From Micromonospora sp. NBC_01740 (lineage in GTDB: Bacteria; Actinomycetota; Actinomycetes; Mycobacteriales; Micromonosporaceae), in the NCBI RefSeq assembly GCF_035920365.1, contig NZ_CP109150.1:3906001-3970000 (forward strand): DNA of 64,000 nt, given 5' to 3'. The stretch's first letter is position 1; the number at the start of each line of letters is the position of its first letter. Positions 19,548 through 33,109 of the stretch are shown here, piece by piece. Made by a program: the position numbers and the translations under genes. The notes below the pieces were generated by a model. It searched no databases, was not told the origin of the DNA, and saw nothing but the letters and a program-made list of their open reading frames with translations.

Positions 19548-19562
19548 GCTACGGAGCGTGAC
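19548..19562 (-). promoter_or_regulatory. Possible BldD autoregulatory box
   Basis: Minus-strand GTCACGCTCCGTAGC starts at the edge of the -10. It fits the published BldD consensus TnACnC(A/T)GnGTnA with two mismatches. The position over -10/+1 would suit autorepression, as known in Streptomyces. The match is imperfect. Confidence 0.35.
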
Positions 19563-19589
19563 GGTACGGGGATTGGTACAACTGGTCAA
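19561..19589 (-). promoter_or_regulatory. bldD promoter
   Basis: On the minus strand TTGACC (19589-19584) is followed by a 17-nt spacer and TACCGT (19566-19561), a good housekeeping-type promoter placed about 53 bp before the bldD ATG. Confidence 0.6.
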
Positions 19590-19758
19590 GTGGTCGTGAC
19601 CTTACCGTTGGGATCACCGGGGGAGTTGTCCCCATTTCGCCGGGCTGACCAGGGGGTCAGTGGCCGGCGACGGTCAGTGCGGTGACCACTGGTAACGTGG
19701 CGGGAAGCCCCGGTCCGGGCCGCTCGCGTCCCGGTACCGGCATCCGACGTCCTTTAAC

Positions 19759-19792
19759 GACCCGTCCCGTGAGGCGGGGAAGGAGGTCCGCC
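19759..19792 (+). promoter_or_regulatory. PyrR-responsive leader hairpin over the pyrR ribosome-binding site
   Basis: GACC (19759-19762) can pair with GGTC (19785-19788), enclosing a CCCG/CGGG stem (19766-19769 / 19775-19778) whose loop reads TGAGG, with AGGAGG of the ribosome site on the 3' side. Actinobacterial pyr leaders of this form bind PyrR and block translation when UMP is high. Assignment is by form and position; binding is inferred. Confidence 0.65.
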
Positions 19793-20373
<581 letters not shown>

Positions 20374-20377
<4 letters not shown>

Positions 20378-21300
20378 TCAGGCACCTGCTCTCCGGTGCC
20401 GACCTGGACGCCGCCACCGCCACCGAGATCCTGGACACGGCCGCCGAGATGGCCACGGTCGCCGGCCGGGAGGTGAAGAAGCTCCCCGCGCTGCGTGGGC
20501 GCACCGTGGTGAACCTCTTCTACGAGGACTCCACCCGCACCCGGATCTCCTTCGAGGCGGCGGCGAAGCGGCTCAGCGCTGACGTGATCAACTTTTCGGC
20601 CAAGGGCTCCAGCGTGACCAAGGGCGAGAGCCTGAAGGACACCGCGCTGACCCTCCAGGCGATGGGGGCCGACGCCGTGGTCGTCCGGCACCCCGCCTCC
20701 GGCGCCCCGCACCGGCTCGCCGACTGGGTCGACGGCTCGGTGGTCAACGCCGGCGACGGCACCCACGAGCACCCGACCCAGGCGCTGCTCGACGCGTACA
20801 CGATGCGCTCCCGGCTGGGGCGGCTGGCCGGCCTGTCGGTCGCGGTCGTCGGGGACGTCCTGCACAGCCGGGTGGCCCGCTCGAACGTCCTGCTGCTGTC
20901 CACGCTCGGCGCCAAGGTGACCCTGGTCGGGCCGCCGACACTGATCCCCGTCCACATCGCGCAGGCGCTCGCGCCCGGCACCGACGTCTCCTACGACCTC
21001 GACGCGGTGCTGCCGCAGTCGGACGTGGTGATGATGCTGCGGGTGCAGCGCGAGCGGATGAACGCCTCCTACTTCCCGTCCGCCCGCGAGTACGCCCGCC
21101 GCTACGGCCTGGACGGCCCGCGGATGCGCCGGCTGCCCGAGCACGCGATCGTCATGCACCCCGGACCGATGAACCGGGGGATGGAGATCACGCCCGAGGT
21201 GGCCGACTCGCCCCGCTCCACCATCGTCGAACAGGTCGCCAACGGGGTCTCCGTGCGGATGGCCGTCCTCTATCTGCTGCTCGGGGGGAACAACCGGTGA
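20374..21300 (+). CDS. pyrB: Aspartate carbamoyltransferase catalytic chain
   Basis: 308 aa. It condenses carbamoyl phosphate with aspartate, the first committed pyrimidine step. The carbamoyl-phosphate loop [13 protein letters not shown] lies near residues 49-61 and the [13 protein letters not shown] motif near 130; the C-terminal half carries the aspartate-binding [12 protein letters not shown]. No regulatory PyrI is encoded nearby. Coupled to pyrR and pyrC by 4-nt overlaps. Confidence 0.96.
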
Positions 21301-22574
21301 GCTCGTACCTGATCTCCAACGTCAGCGTCGTCGGCGCCGCGCCGACCGACGTGCTGATCCGCGACGGCGTCGTCGCGGCCGTCGGCGCCGGGCTGGACGC
21401 GCCCGAGGCGACCGTCGTCGACGGCACCGGGCTGGTCGCGCTGCCCGGCCTCGTCGATTTGCACACCCACCTGCGCGAGCCCGGCCGGGAGGACGCCGAG
21501 ACCGTCGAGTCCGGGTCCCGGGCGGCGGCGCTCGGTGGCTACACCGCGGTCTGCGCGATGGCCAACACCTCGCCGGTGGCCGACACCGCCGGCGTGGTCG
21601 AGCAGGTCTGGCGCCTCGGCCGGGAGGCCGGGCTGGTGGACGTGCAGCCGATCGGGGCGGTCACCGTCGGCCTGGCCGGCGAGCACCTCGCCGAGCTGGG
21701 CGCGATGGCCGACTCGGCGGCCCGGGTACGGATCTTCTCCGACGACGGGCACTGCGTCGCCGACCCGAGGCTGATGCGCCGGGCGCTGGAGTACGTGAAG
21801 GCGTTCGACGGGATCATCGCCCAGCACGCCGAGGAGCCCCGGCTCACCGAGGGCGCGCAGATGCACGAGGGCGAGGTCTCGACCCGGCTCGGCCTGACCG
21901 GCTGGCCGGCGGTCGCCGAGGAGGCGATCATCGCCCGGGACGTGCTGCTCGCCGAGCACGTCGGCAGCCGCCTGCACGTGTGCCACGTCTCCACCGCCGG
22001 CAGCGTGGAGGTGCTGCGCCAGGCCAAGGCCCGGGGCGTCCGGGTCACCGCCGAGGTCACCCCGCACCACCTGCTACTCACCGACTCCCGGGCCGAGACC
22101 TACGACCCGGTCTACAAGGTCAACCCGCCGCTGCGCACCGCGGCCGACGTCGCGGCGCTGCGGGCGGCCCTGGTCGAGGGCGTGATCGACATCGTCGCCA
22201 CCGACCACGCCCCGCACGCGGTGGAGGACAAGGAGTGCGAGTGGGCGTACGCCCGGCCGGGCATGCTCGGCCTGGAGACGGCGCTGTCGATCGCCCTCGA
22301 CGTGCTCGGCCCGCAGTGGGACCTGATCGCCGAGCGGATGTCGCGCACCCCGGCCCGGATCGCCGGGCTGGAGGGGCACGGCCTCGACCCGGCGCCCGGC
22401 GTGCCGGCGAACCTGACCCTGGTCGACCCGGCCGCCCGCCGCACCATCGAGCCGGCGGAGCTGGCCAGCCGTAGCCGCAACACCCCGTACGCCCGCATGA
22501 CGCTGCCGGGTCGCATCGTGGCGACCTTCCTGCGCGGCGAGCCGACGGTCCTGGACGGAAAGGCTGTTCTATGA
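21297..22574 (+). CDS. pyrC: Dihydroorotase
   Basis: 425 aa, GTG start. Amidohydrolase superfamily, type I dihydroorotase: [10 protein letters not shown] near 58-67 gives the HxH zinc ligands, HAEEPRL and [10 protein letters not shown] provide further ligands, and ATDHAPHA near 302 the catalytic Asp. Interconverts carbamoyl aspartate and dihydroorotate. Overlaps pyrB and carA by 4 nt each. The small membrane-protein gene often found between pyrC and carA in Streptomyces is missing. Confidence 0.96.
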   Translation: MSSYLISNVSVVGAAPTDVLIRDGVVAAVGAGLDAPEATVVDGTGLVALPGLVDLHTHLREPGREDAETVESGSRAAALGGYTAVCAMANTSPVADTAGVVEQVWRLGREAGLVDVQPIGAVTVGLAGEHLAELGAMADSAARVRIFSDDGHCVADPRLMRRALEYVKAFDGIIAQHAEEPRLTEGAQMHEGEVSTRLGLTGWPAVAEEAIIARDVLLAEHVGSRLHVCHVSTAGSVEVLRQAKARGVRVTAEVTPHHLLLTDSRAETYDPVYKVNPPLRTAADVAALRAALVEGVIDIVATDHAPHAVEDKECEWAYARPGMLGLETALSIALDVLGPQWDLIAERMSRTPARIAGLEGHGLDPAPGVPANLTLVDPAARRTIEPAELASRSRNTPYARMTLPGRIVATFLRGEPTVLDGKAVL

Positions 22575-23726
22575 CGAAGCGGAGGCCCGCGATCCTCGTG
22601 CTGGAGGACGGGCGCACGTTCCACGGTGAGGCGTACGGCAGCGTCGGGGAGACCTTCGGCGAGGCGGTCTTCAACACCGGCATGACCGGCTACCAGGAGA
22701 CGTTGACCGACCCGTCCTACCACCGTCAGGTGGTGGTGCAGACCGCCCCGCACATCGGCAACACCGGCGTCAACGGCGAGGACGACGAGTCGGGCCGCAT
22801 CTGGGTCGCCGGCTACGTGGTCCGCGACCCGGCCCGGATCGGCTCTAACTGGCGCGCCACCGGCGGGCTGGAGGAGCGGCTGACCGCCGAGGGCGTGGTC
22901 GGCATCAGCGGCGTGGACACCCGGGCGCTGACCCGGCACCTGCGCGAGCGCGGCGCCATGCGGGTCGGCATCTCCAGCGTCGAGACCGACCCGCGGGCGC
23001 TGCTGGCCCGGGTGCGGCAGGCCCCGGAGATGGTCGGCGCGGACCTCTCCGCCGAGGTCACCACCGAGAAGCCGTACGTGGTGGCGGCCGAGGGCGAGCA
23101 CCGGTTCACGGTCGCCGCGCTGGACCTGGGCATCAAGCGCAACGTCCCGCGCCGGCTCGCCGCGCGGGGCGTCACCACCCACGTGCTCCCGGCCGGCTCC
23201 ACCATCGACGACCTGCTCGCCACCGGCGCGGACGCGGTCTTCTTCTCGCCCGGCCCGGGCGACCCGGCCACCGCCGACGCGCCGGTGGCCCTGGCGCGGG
23301 AGGTGCTGCGCCGGCGGGTGCCGCTGTTCGGCATCTGCTTCGGCAGCCAGATCCTCGGCCGGGCGCTCGGCTTCGGCACCTACAAGCTCGGCTACGGCCA
23401 CCGGGGCATCAACCAGCCGGTGCTCGACCGGGTCACCGGCAAGGTCGAGGTGACCAGCCACAACCACGGCTTCGCCGTCCAGGTGCCGGGCGCCGTGGCC
23501 GGGGCGGTCGTCCCCGACCAGGTGATCGAGACCGAGTTCGGTGGCGTCCAGGTGTCACACGTCTGCCTCAATGACAACGTGGTCGAGGGGCTGCGGGCGA
23601 AGGACGTGCCCGCCTTCACCGTCCAGTACCACCCGGAGGCGGCGGCCGGCCCGCACGACGCGGACTACCTCTTCGACCGCTTCGCCGAGCTCATCGAGGG
23701 CCGGACCCAGAGCGAGGGGCGCACAC

Positions 23727-23734
<8 letters not shown>
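22571..23734 (+). CDS. carA: Carbamoyl-phosphate synthase small (glutaminase) subunit
   Basis: 387 aa. N-terminal small-subunit domain (about 1-150, with [14 protein letters not shown]) and a C-terminal class I glutamine amidotransferase domain. The nucleophile Cys is in [15 protein letters not shown] near 257; the following residue pattern FGSQ replaces the more common LGHQ. The catalytic His/Glu are in [11 protein letters not shown] near 355. It feeds ammonia to CarB through a tunnel. Overlaps both neighbours. Confidence 0.96.
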
Positions 23735-27098
<3,364 letters not shown>

Positions 27099-27129
27099 CC
27101 CCCCACCCCCACCGCCCGCACCCGTACGC

Positions 27130-27190
27130 GTTGATCATGAAGTTGTTGTCGGCCGGCACGGCGTGTCGCGGCGACAACTTCATGATCGAC
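27130..27190. repeat. Long imperfect palindrome between carB and pyrD
   Basis: GATCATGAAG (27133-27142) pairs with CTTCATGATC (27178-27187) and TTGTCG (27146-27151) with CGACAA (27172-27177), with a 3-nt TTG bulge on the left arm and a 20-nt loop. GTT/GAC outside adds three pairs with one wobble. It ends 17 bp before the pyrD start. It may be an attenuator or a dispersed intergenic palindrome. Confidence 0.6.
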
Positions 27191-27207
27191 GGGGGTGGTC
27201 GGTCGTG

Positions 27208-28224
27208 ATGTTCGAGCGGGTGGTCCGGCCGGGGTTGTTCCGGATCGGCGGCGGGGACGCCGAGGCGGCGCACGAGTGGACGTTGCGGCGGCTGGCGGGG
27301 TTGTCCCGCCGGCCGGCGGCGCTGGGGGTGTTGCGGGCCCGGTACGCCGTGCGGGCGCCGCGGCGGGTGTTCGGCGTCGAGTTCCCCAACCCGGTGGGGT
27401 TGGCCGCCGGGATGGACAAGGACGGCGCGGCCCTGCCGGCCTGGCCGGCGCTGGGCTTCGGCTTCGTCGAGGTCGGCACGGTCACCGCGCACCCACAGCC
27501 GGGTAATCCCCGGCCCCGGCTGTTCCGGCTGCCCGGCAGCGAGGCCGTGGTCAACCGGATGGGCTTCAACAACGCCGGCGCCGAGGCCCTCGCGGCCCGG
27601 CTCGCTGCGCTGCCGCGCCCGATCGGCGTGCCGCTGGGCATCTCGCTCGGCAAGTCCAAGGTGACCCCGCTGGACGAGGCGGTGGCGGACTACCAGGCGT
27701 CCTACCGGGCGCTGCGCGGGCACGGCGACTACTTCGCGGTCAACGTCTCCTCGCCGAACACCCCGGGGCTGCGCTCCCTGCAGGACCGGGCGCACCTAGA
27801 CGCCATCCTGGCGGCGCTGGTGGGGGAGAAGCCGGTGCTGGTGAAGATCGCCCCGGACCTCACCGAGCCGGCGATCGCCGAGCTGCTGGAGGTCTGCCTG
27901 GCCCGGGGCGCGGCCGGGGTGATCGCCACGAACACCACGCTGGCCCGCGACGGCCTCGCCCCGGCGGACCGGGCGCGCGGCGCGGAGACCGGCGGCCTGT
28001 CGGGGCGCCCGCTCGCCGACCGCGCCCGCGAGGTGGTCGCCTTCGTGCACCGGGAGGCCGGCGGGCGGCTGCCGGTGATCGGCGTCGGGGGCATCGTGGA
28101 CCCGGACGCGGCGGCCCGGATGTTCGACGCCGGCGCCGCCCTGGTGCAGCTCTACACCGGCTTCATCTATCGCGGCCCGGCCCTGGTCCGCGCCGCCGCC
28201 CGCGCCACGGGGACGGGCGGGTGA
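27208..28224 (+). CDS. pyrD: Dihydroorotate dehydrogenase, quinone-dependent (class 2)
   Basis: 338 aa from ATG 27208 with GGGGGTGG upstream; an earlier start at 27163 would lie within the palindrome. FMN enzyme at the membrane face: [13 protein letters not shown] near 61-73, [23 protein letters not shown] around 181-195 with the class 2 catalytic Ser, and [14 protein letters not shown] for the FMN phosphate. The N-terminal 40 residues have the amphipathic helices used for quinone access. Located between carB and bioA, while pyrD lies elsewhere in many actinobacteria. Confidence 0.94.
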   Translation: MFERVVRPGLFRIGGGDAEAAHEWTLRRLAGLSRRPAALGVLRARYAVRAPRRVFGVEFPNPVGLAAGMDKDGAALPAWPALGFGFVEVGTVTAHPQPGNPRPRLFRLPGSEAVVNRMGFNNAGAEALAARLAALPRPIGVPLGISLGKSKVTPLDEAVADYQASYRALRGHGDYFAVNVSSPNTPGLRSLQDRAHLDAILAALVGEKPVLVKIAPDLTEPAIAELLEVCLARGAAGVIATNTTLARDGLAPADRARGAETGGLSGRPLADRAREVVAFVHREAGGRLPVIGVGGIVDPDAAARMFDAGAALVQLYTGFIYRGPALVRAAARATGTGG

Positions 28225-29495
28225 GCCCCGAGGAGATCCTGGCCGCCGACCGGGCGCACGTGTGGCACCCGTACGCGGCCCTGCCGCCGGCGAGCGCGCC
28301 CTACGTGGTGGAGGGCGCGGCGGGCGTACGGCTGCGGCTGGCCGACGGCCGGGAACTGGTCGACGGGATGTCGTCGTGGTGGGCGGCGATCCACGGCTAC
28401 CGGCACCCGGTGCTCGACGCGGCCGTGACCGACCAGCTCGGCCGGATGAGCCACGTGATGTTCGGCGGGCTCACCCACGAGCCCGCGGTCCGCCTGGCGG
28501 CCACGCTGGTCGAGCTGGCCCCGGACGGGCTGGAGCACGTCTTCCTGGCCGACTCCGGCTCGGTCGGCGTCGAGGTCGCGATCAAGATGTGCCTGCAGTA
28601 CCAGCGGGCCGCCGGCCGGCCGGAGCGCCGCCGGCTGGGCACCTGGCGGGGCGGCTACCACGGCGACACGTTCCACCCGATGAGCGTCTGCGACCCCGAG
28701 GGCGGCATGCACCACCTCTGGGGCGACGTGCTGCCCCGGCAGGTCTTCGCCCCCGTGCCGCCCGGCGGCTTCGACACCCCGCCCGAGCCGGCCTACGAGG
28801 CGGCCCTGGTGGAGGCGGTCGAGCGGCACGCCCACGAGCTGGCCGCGGTCGTCGTCGAGCCGGTGGTCCAGGGCGCCGGCGGGATGCGCTTCCACCACCC
28901 GCACTACCTGCGGGTGCTGCGCGAGGTGACCCGGGCGCACGGCGTGCTGCTGGTCTTCGACGAGATCGCCACCGGCTTCGGCCGCACGGGCACGATGTTC
29001 GCCGCCGAGCACGCCGGGGTGGTGCCCGACGTGATGTGCGTGGGCAAGGCGCTCACCGGCGGGTACCTGACGCTGGCCGCCACGCTCTGCACGGCGGAGG
29101 TCGCCCGGGGCATCTCCGCCGGCGGGGTGCTGGCGCACGGCCCGACGTTCATGGGCAACCCGCTGGCCTGTGCGGTCGCCAACGCCTCCCTCGGCCTGCT
29201 GCGGGCCGGCGACTGGGCGGGGCGGGTGGCGAGGGTGCAGGCGGGCCTGCGGGCCGGCCTGGAGCCGTTGCGCGGCGCCCCGGGGGTGGCCGACGTGCGG
29301 GTGCTCGGCGCGATCGGCGTGGTCCAGCTGGACCACGAGGTGGACCTGCCCGCCGCCACCGCCGCGGCGGTCGCCGAGGGGGTCTGGCTGCGGCCGTTCC
29401 GCGACCTGGTCTACACCATGCCGCCGTACGTCACCGACGACGCCGACCTGGCCCGGATCGCCGCCGGGGTCGCCGCCGCGGTGCGGGCCGGCTGA
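28221..29495 (+). CDS. bioA: Adenosylmethionine-8-amino-7-oxononanoate transaminase
   Basis: 424 aa, GTG start overlapping pyrD by 4 nt. A PLP fold-type I aminotransferase of biotin synthesis that takes the amino group from SAM. Visible: VWHPYA at the start, [59 protein letters not shown] (PLP-binding Asp), [13 protein letters not shown] with the Schiff-base Lys, and [12 protein letters not shown]. No other biotin gene is nearby. It is placed inside the pyrimidine operon, so it should be co-transcribed with pyrD. Confidence 0.93.
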   Translation: MSPEEILAADRAHVWHPYAALPPASAPYVVEGAAGVRLRLADGRELVDGMSSWWAAIHGYRHPVLDAAVTDQLGRMSHVMFGGLTHEPAVRLAATLVELAPDGLEHVFLADSGSVGVEVAIKMCLQYQRAAGRPERRRLGTWRGGYHGDTFHPMSVCDPEGGMHHLWGDVLPRQVFAPVPPGGFDTPPEPAYEAALVEAVERHAHELAAVVVEPVVQGAGGMRFHHPHYLRVLREVTRAHGVLLVFDEIATGFGRTGTMFAAEHAGVVPDVMCVGKALTGGYLTLAATLCTAEVARGISAGGVLAHGPTFMGNPLACAVANASLGLLRAGDWAGRVARVQAGLRAGLEPLRGAPGVADVRVLGAIGVVQLDHEVDLPAATAAAVAEGVWLRPFRDLVYTMPPYVTDDADLARIAAGVAAAVRAG

Positions 29496-29596
29496 GCCGC
29501 CGGTCACGGTCCGGCGGGAGTACGCGGGCGCGCGCCCGCGACAGGAGCGTGCCCGGCGGCGGACGCCCCGGGTGCCGAGGAGAGGGAGAGAACCGG

Positions 29597-30436
29597 ATGG
29601 AGAGCTTCGGCGCCCGCCTGCACCGGGCCGTCACCGAGCGGGGTCCGCTCTGCGTCGGCATCGACCCGCACCCGGGGCTGCTGGCCCGCTGGGGGCTCGA
29701 CGACGACATCCGGGGGCTTGACCGGTTCGCCCGGACGGTCACGGACGCCCTCGGTGACCGGGTCGCGGTGATCAAGCCCCAGTCAGCCTTTTTCGAGCGG
29801 TTCGGCTCGAAAGGTGTCGCGATTCTTGAGTCAACTATCCGACAGTTACGCGATGCCGGCTCGCTCGTTCTGCTGGACGTCAAGCGCGGCGACATCGGCT
29901 CGACCGTCGCCGCGTACGCCTCGGCGTACCTCGATCCATCCAGCCTGATCCATGTGGACGCGGTGACGGCGAGCCCGTACCTCGGTGTCGGCGCGCTCGC
30001 GCCGATGTTCGAACTGGCCGCCGAGCACGGCGGCGGGGTCTTCGTGCTGGCGCTCACCTCCAACCCCGAGGGCGCCGCCGTGCAGCGCGCGCGCACCGCC
30101 GACGGACGCACCGTCGCGCAGACCGTCATCGACGAGATTTCCCAGCTCAACGCGGGTGCGCAGCCGCTCGGCAGCATCGGGCTGGTGGTCGGCGCGACCA
30201 TCGGCGACACCGGTCACGACCTGTCCGCCGTGAACGGTCCGCTGCTCGCTCCGGGCCTCGGCGCGCAGGGCGCCACGGCGGCCGATCTGCGCGTCGTCTT
30301 CGGCTCCGCCCTGCCCGCGGTGCTGCCCTCGTACTCCCGTGAGGTGCTGGGCGCGGGCCCGGATCCGGACGCGCTGCGGGCCGCCGCCGACCGCGCCCTG
30401 ACCGGCTGCCGGGCGGCCCTCGCCGCTGGTGACTGA
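29597..30436 (+). CDS. pyrF: Orotidine 5'-phosphate decarboxylase (type 2)
   Basis: 279 aa from ATG 29597 (AGAGGGAGAGAA upstream). Long, actinobacterial type 2 OMPDC that converts OMP to UMP. Visible: LCVGIDPHPGLL near 19-30, VIKPQSAFFERFG near 57-69, LLDVKRGDIGSTVAAYA near 93-109 with the catalytic Lys/Asp, DAVTASPYLG, and the phosphate-gripping APGLGAQGAT. Separated from bioA by a 101-bp gap, so it may be partly independent of the pyrR-driven transcript. Confidence 0.95.
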   Translation: MESFGARLHRAVTERGPLCVGIDPHPGLLARWGLDDDIRGLDRFARTVTDALGDRVAVIKPQSAFFERFGSKGVAILESTIRQLRDAGSLVLLDVKRGDIGSTVAAYASAYLDPSSLIHVDAVTASPYLGVGALAPMFELAAEHGGGVFVLALTSNPEGAAVQRARTADGRTVAQTVIDEISQLNAGAQPLGSIGLVVGATIGDTGHDLSAVNGPLLAPGLGAQGATAADLRVVFGSALPAVLPSYSREVLGAGPDPDALRAAADRALTGCRAALAAGD

Positions 30437-30453
30437 CTGACGGCTCGGTCACC
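30428..30453 (+). terminator. Weak hairpin at the end of pyrF
   Basis: GGTGAC (30428-30433, across the stop codon) pairs with GTCACC (30448-30453), followed by TTTG. Modest stem; may end part of the pyr transcript. Confidence 0.35.
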
Positions 30454-30479
30454 TTTGTGAAGATCATCGCGCGTCCACG

Positions 30480-30508
30480 TTGCCGAATGCGCCGTCGACC
30501 GCTAGTTT
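30480..30508 (+). promoter_or_regulatory. mihF promoter
   Basis: TTGCCG (30480-30485), 17-nt spacer, TAGTTT (30503-30508). A well-spaced sigma70-type promoter giving a leader of about 97 nt before mihF. Confidence 0.55.
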
Positions 30509-30611
30509 TCCCCGCGCTGGGAACCACGGACCCCTTGGTTCACAGCGACACCACGTTTCACAGATGCGGCGGTGCGTCCCGCCCGTCGCGATAGGGACCT
30601 GAGGAGAACTG

Positions 30612-30929
30612 GTGCCGCTCCCGTCACTGACCCCCGAACAGCGCGCTGCCGCGCTGGAGAAGGCCGCGGAGATCCGCAAGGCCCGTGCTGAGCTGAAGGA
30701 GCAGCTCAAGCAGGGCAAGACCACCCTCGGAGCCGTCCTCGAGCGTGCCGAGTCCGACGATGTCGTCGGCAAGCTCAAGGTCTCCGCCGTGCTGCAGGCG
30801 ATGCCGGGTATCGGCAAGATCCGGGCCACCCAGATCATGGAGAAGCTCAAGATCGCCGACAGCCGTCGCCTGCGTGGCCTCGGCGAGCAGCAGCGCAAGG
30901 CACTGCTTGGAGAGTTCGCCGCCAACTGA
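30612..30929 (+). CDS. mihF: Actinobacterial integration host factor MihF
   Basis: 105 aa from GTG 30612 with GAGGAG upstream. Basic helical protein that bends DNA, needed for mycobacteriophage L5 integration and nucleoid structure. N-terminal helix LTPEQRAAALEKAAEIRKAR, then the helix-two-turns-helix DNA-binding part VLQAMPGIGKIRATQIMEKLKI and GLGEQQRKALL. Length and position (pyrF-mihF-gmk) are classic for actinobacteria. Confidence 0.95.
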   Translation: MPLPSLTPEQRAAALEKAAEIRKARAELKEQLKQGKTTLGAVLERAESDDVVGKLKVSAVLQAMPGIGKIRATQIMEKLKIADSRRLRGLGEQQRKALLGEFAAN

Positions 30930-30954
30930 GGCTGGCTGCGTGTAGAAACAAGCA

Positions 30955-31488
30955 GTGAGCACGGATGACGAGGCGCGCCCGGCGGCTCGGCTCACTGTCC
31001 TGGCGGGGCCTTCGGGCTCCGGCACGGAGAGTGTCGTCGAGCGCGTCCGGGCGCGTTCTCCGTCCGTGTGGGTTCCGGTGCCGGCCACCACGCGTTCCCG
31101 CCGGGAGGGCGAGCTGGACGGCGTCGACCGGCTCTTCCTGACCCTCGCCGAGTTCGACCGGATGGTCGCCGCCGGGGAGCTGCTGGAGTGGAGCCGGGCC
31201 GGGCCGTACCGGCGCGGCACCCCCCTCGAACCGTTGCGCGCCCGGCTCGCCGCCGGGCAGCCGGTGCTGATCGGTCTCGACCTGGCCGGCGCGCTGCTGG
31301 TCCGGGCGGTGCTGCCCGACGCCCGGCTGGTGCTGCTGCACCCGCCGGGGAACCTCCCCCCGCAGGCCACCCCGGCCGCCTTCGAACACACCCTCGCGCA
31401 CGACCTCACCGGGCGGGTCGTCGACGAGCTGGTAGGCTTGTCAGGTTCTTCTTTCCTGGCTCCGGCGCCACCGCACATGCGCGGTTGA
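30955..31488 (+). CDS. gmk: Degenerate guanylate kinase-like protein
   Basis: 177 aa from GTG 30955, in the usual gmk position between mihF and rpoZ. The fold is clearly guanylate kinase (RLTVLAGPSGSG, VPATTRSRREGELDGV, GELLEW, VLIGLDLAGA). The P-loop reads G18-P-S-G-S-G-T24-E25-S26, so the ATP-binding Lys is Thr. The GMP-site tyrosines are altered (GVDRLF for GVxYxF; RAGPYRRGT for AGNxYGT). The LID region between HPPG and FEHTL is about 25-30 residues shorter than in active enzymes. It is probably not a working kinase; a second gmk should exist elsewhere. The symbol marks the locus and does not imply activity. Confidence 0.75.
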   Translation: MSTDDEARPAARLTVLAGPSGSGTESVVERVRARSPSVWVPVPATTRSRREGELDGVDRLFLTLAEFDRMVAAGELLEWSRAGPYRRGTPLEPLRARLAAGQPVLIGLDLAGALLVRAVLPDARLVLLHPPGNLPPQATPAAFEHTLAHDLTGRVVDELVGLSGSSFLAPAPPHMRG

Positions 31489-31534
31489 CCGCCAGCACTG
31501 CCAAGCGCGGTGCGATAGACGCAGAGGTTAATTC

Positions 31535-31798
31535 GTGGGATCCATCGCAAACCCCGAAGGCATCACCAACCCGCCGATCGACGAGCTCCTCGAGAAGACG
31601 ACCTCGAAGTACGCGCTGGTGATCTTCGCCGCCAAGCGCGCGCGCCAGGTCAACGCCTACTACAGCCAGCTCGGTGAGGGTCTGCTGGAATACGTCGGCC
31701 CGCTGGTCGAGACCACGCCGCAGGAGAAGCCCCTCTCCATCGCCATGCGCGAGATCAACGCGGGCCTGCTCACCGCCGAGCCGACCGACCAGCCGTAA
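31535..31798 (+). CDS. rpoZ: RNA polymerase omega subunit
   Basis: 87 aa from GTG 31535 with GCAGAGG upstream. [20 protein letters not shown] and [13 protein letters not shown] match the omega fold that clamps the beta' C-terminus; [14 protein letters not shown] is the C-terminal helix typical of actinobacteria. Downstream of the gmk-like gene by 46 bp and followed 14 bp later by coaBC. Confidence 0.95.
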   Translation: MGSIANPEGITNPPIDELLEKTTSKYALVIFAAKRARQVNAYYSQLGEGLLEYVGPLVETTPQEKPLSIAMREINAGLLTAEPTDQP

Positions 31799-31812
31799 TC
31801 CGCCCCGCGCCG

Positions 31813-33021
31813 ATGTCCCCTCGGATCGTCCTCGGGGTCGGCGGCGGCATCGCCGCCTACAAGGCGTGCGAGCTGCTGCGGCTCTTCACCGAGTCGGGCC
31901 ACCAGGTCCGGGTCGTGCCGACCGCGTCGGCGTTGCGCTTCGTCGGGGCCCCGACCTGGGCGGCGCTCTCCGGCCAGCCCGTCGCCGACGACGTCTGGTC
32001 GGACGTGCACGAGGTGCCGCACGTCCGACTCGGTCAGCAGGCCGACCTGGTGGTGGTCGCGCCGGCCACCGCCGACCTGCTGGCCAAGGCCGCCCACGGC
32101 CTCGCCGACGACCTGCTCACCAACACGCTGCTGACCGCCCGCTGCCCGGTCGTGCTGGCCCCGGCCATGCACACCGAGATGTGGGAGCACCCGGCCACCG
32201 TCGCCAACGTCGCGACGCTGCGCTCCCGGGGCGTGCGCGTCGTCGAGCCCGCCGTCGGCCGGCTCACCGGCGCCGACACCGGCAAGGGCCGGCTGCCCGA
32301 CCCGGCGGAGATCTTCGCGGTCGCCCGCCGGGCCCTCGCACGGGGCGTCGGGGCCCCCGCCGACCTCGCCGGCCGGCACGTGGTGGTGACCGCCGGCGGC
32401 ACCCGCGAGCCCCTCGACCCGGTCCGCTTCCTGGGTAACCGCTCCTCGGGCAAGCAGGGCTACGCCTTCGCCCGCTGCGCGGTGGCCCGGGGCGCCCGGG
32501 TCACCCTGATCTCGGCCAACGTCTCGCTGCCCGACCCCGCCGGCGTCGACCTGGTCCGCGTCGGCACCACGGGCGAGCTGCGCGACGCCACGCTCGCGGC
32601 GGCGGCAGACGCCGACGCGGTGGTGATGGCGGCGGCTCCGGCCGATTTCCGTCCCGCGACCTACGCGCCTGGCAAAATCAAGAAGTCGGACGACGGCAGC
32701 GCGCCCACCATCGAGCTCGTCACCAACCCGGACATCGCGGCCGAGCTGGGCCGGCGCCGTCGACCGGAGCAGGTGCTGGTGGTGTTCGCCGCGGAGACGG
32801 GCGACGCCGAGGCCAACGGCCGGGCCAAGCTCGCCCGCAAGCGGGCGGACCTCGTCGTGATCAACGAGGTCGGTTCCGACAAGGTCTTCGGCGCCGAGAC
32901 CAACGCGGCGACGGTCATCGGCGCGGACGGTTCGGTCAGCCGGATGCCCGAGCGGTCCAAGGAGGACCTCGCCGACGGCGTCTGGGATCTCGTGGTGGCC
33001 CGGTTGCCCGGCCGTTCCTGA
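31813..33021 (+). CDS. coaBC: Bifunctional phosphopantothenoylcysteine decarboxylase / phosphopantothenate-cysteine ligase
   Basis: 402 aa. N-terminal CoaC flavoprotein half (1-180): [16 protein letters not shown], the catalytic His in [19 protein letters not shown], and [15 protein letters not shown]-terminal CoaB half (190-402): [26 protein letters not shown] for CTP binding and the KIKK loop with the dimer-crossing Lys. Performs two consecutive CoA steps. In the conserved gmk-rpoZ-coaBC-metK run. Confidence 0.95.
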   Translation: MSPRIVLGVGGGIAAYKACELLRLFTESGHQVRVVPTASALRFVGAPTWAALSGQPVADDVWSDVHEVPHVRLGQQADLVVVAPATADLLAKAAHGLADDLLTNTLLTARCPVVLAPAMHTEMWEHPATVANVATLRSRGVRVVEPAVGRLTGADTGKGRLPDPAEIFAVARRALARGVGAPADLAGRHVVVTAGGTREPLDPVRFLGNRSSGKQGYAFARCAVARGARVTLISANVSLPDPAGVDLVRVGTTGELRDATLAAAADADAVVMAAAPADFRPATYAPGKIKKSDDGSAPTIELVTNPDIAAELGRRRRPEQVLVVFAAETGDAEANGRAKLARKRADLVVINEVGSDKVFGAETNAATVIGADGSVSRMPERSKEDLADGVWDLVVARLPGRS

Positions 33022-33109
33022 CGGCTGGAAACGGGCACGACCGAAGAGGCCAGGCTCTGACGCGGATGACTACACTGCCGCGGAACGACTTCCACAATTT
33101 AGGAGTGCC

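Noticed and set aside
33022..33109. Possible SAM riboswitch before metK
   Set aside because: The 88-bp gap shows no SAM-I, SAM-II or SAM-IV core and is too short for most classes.
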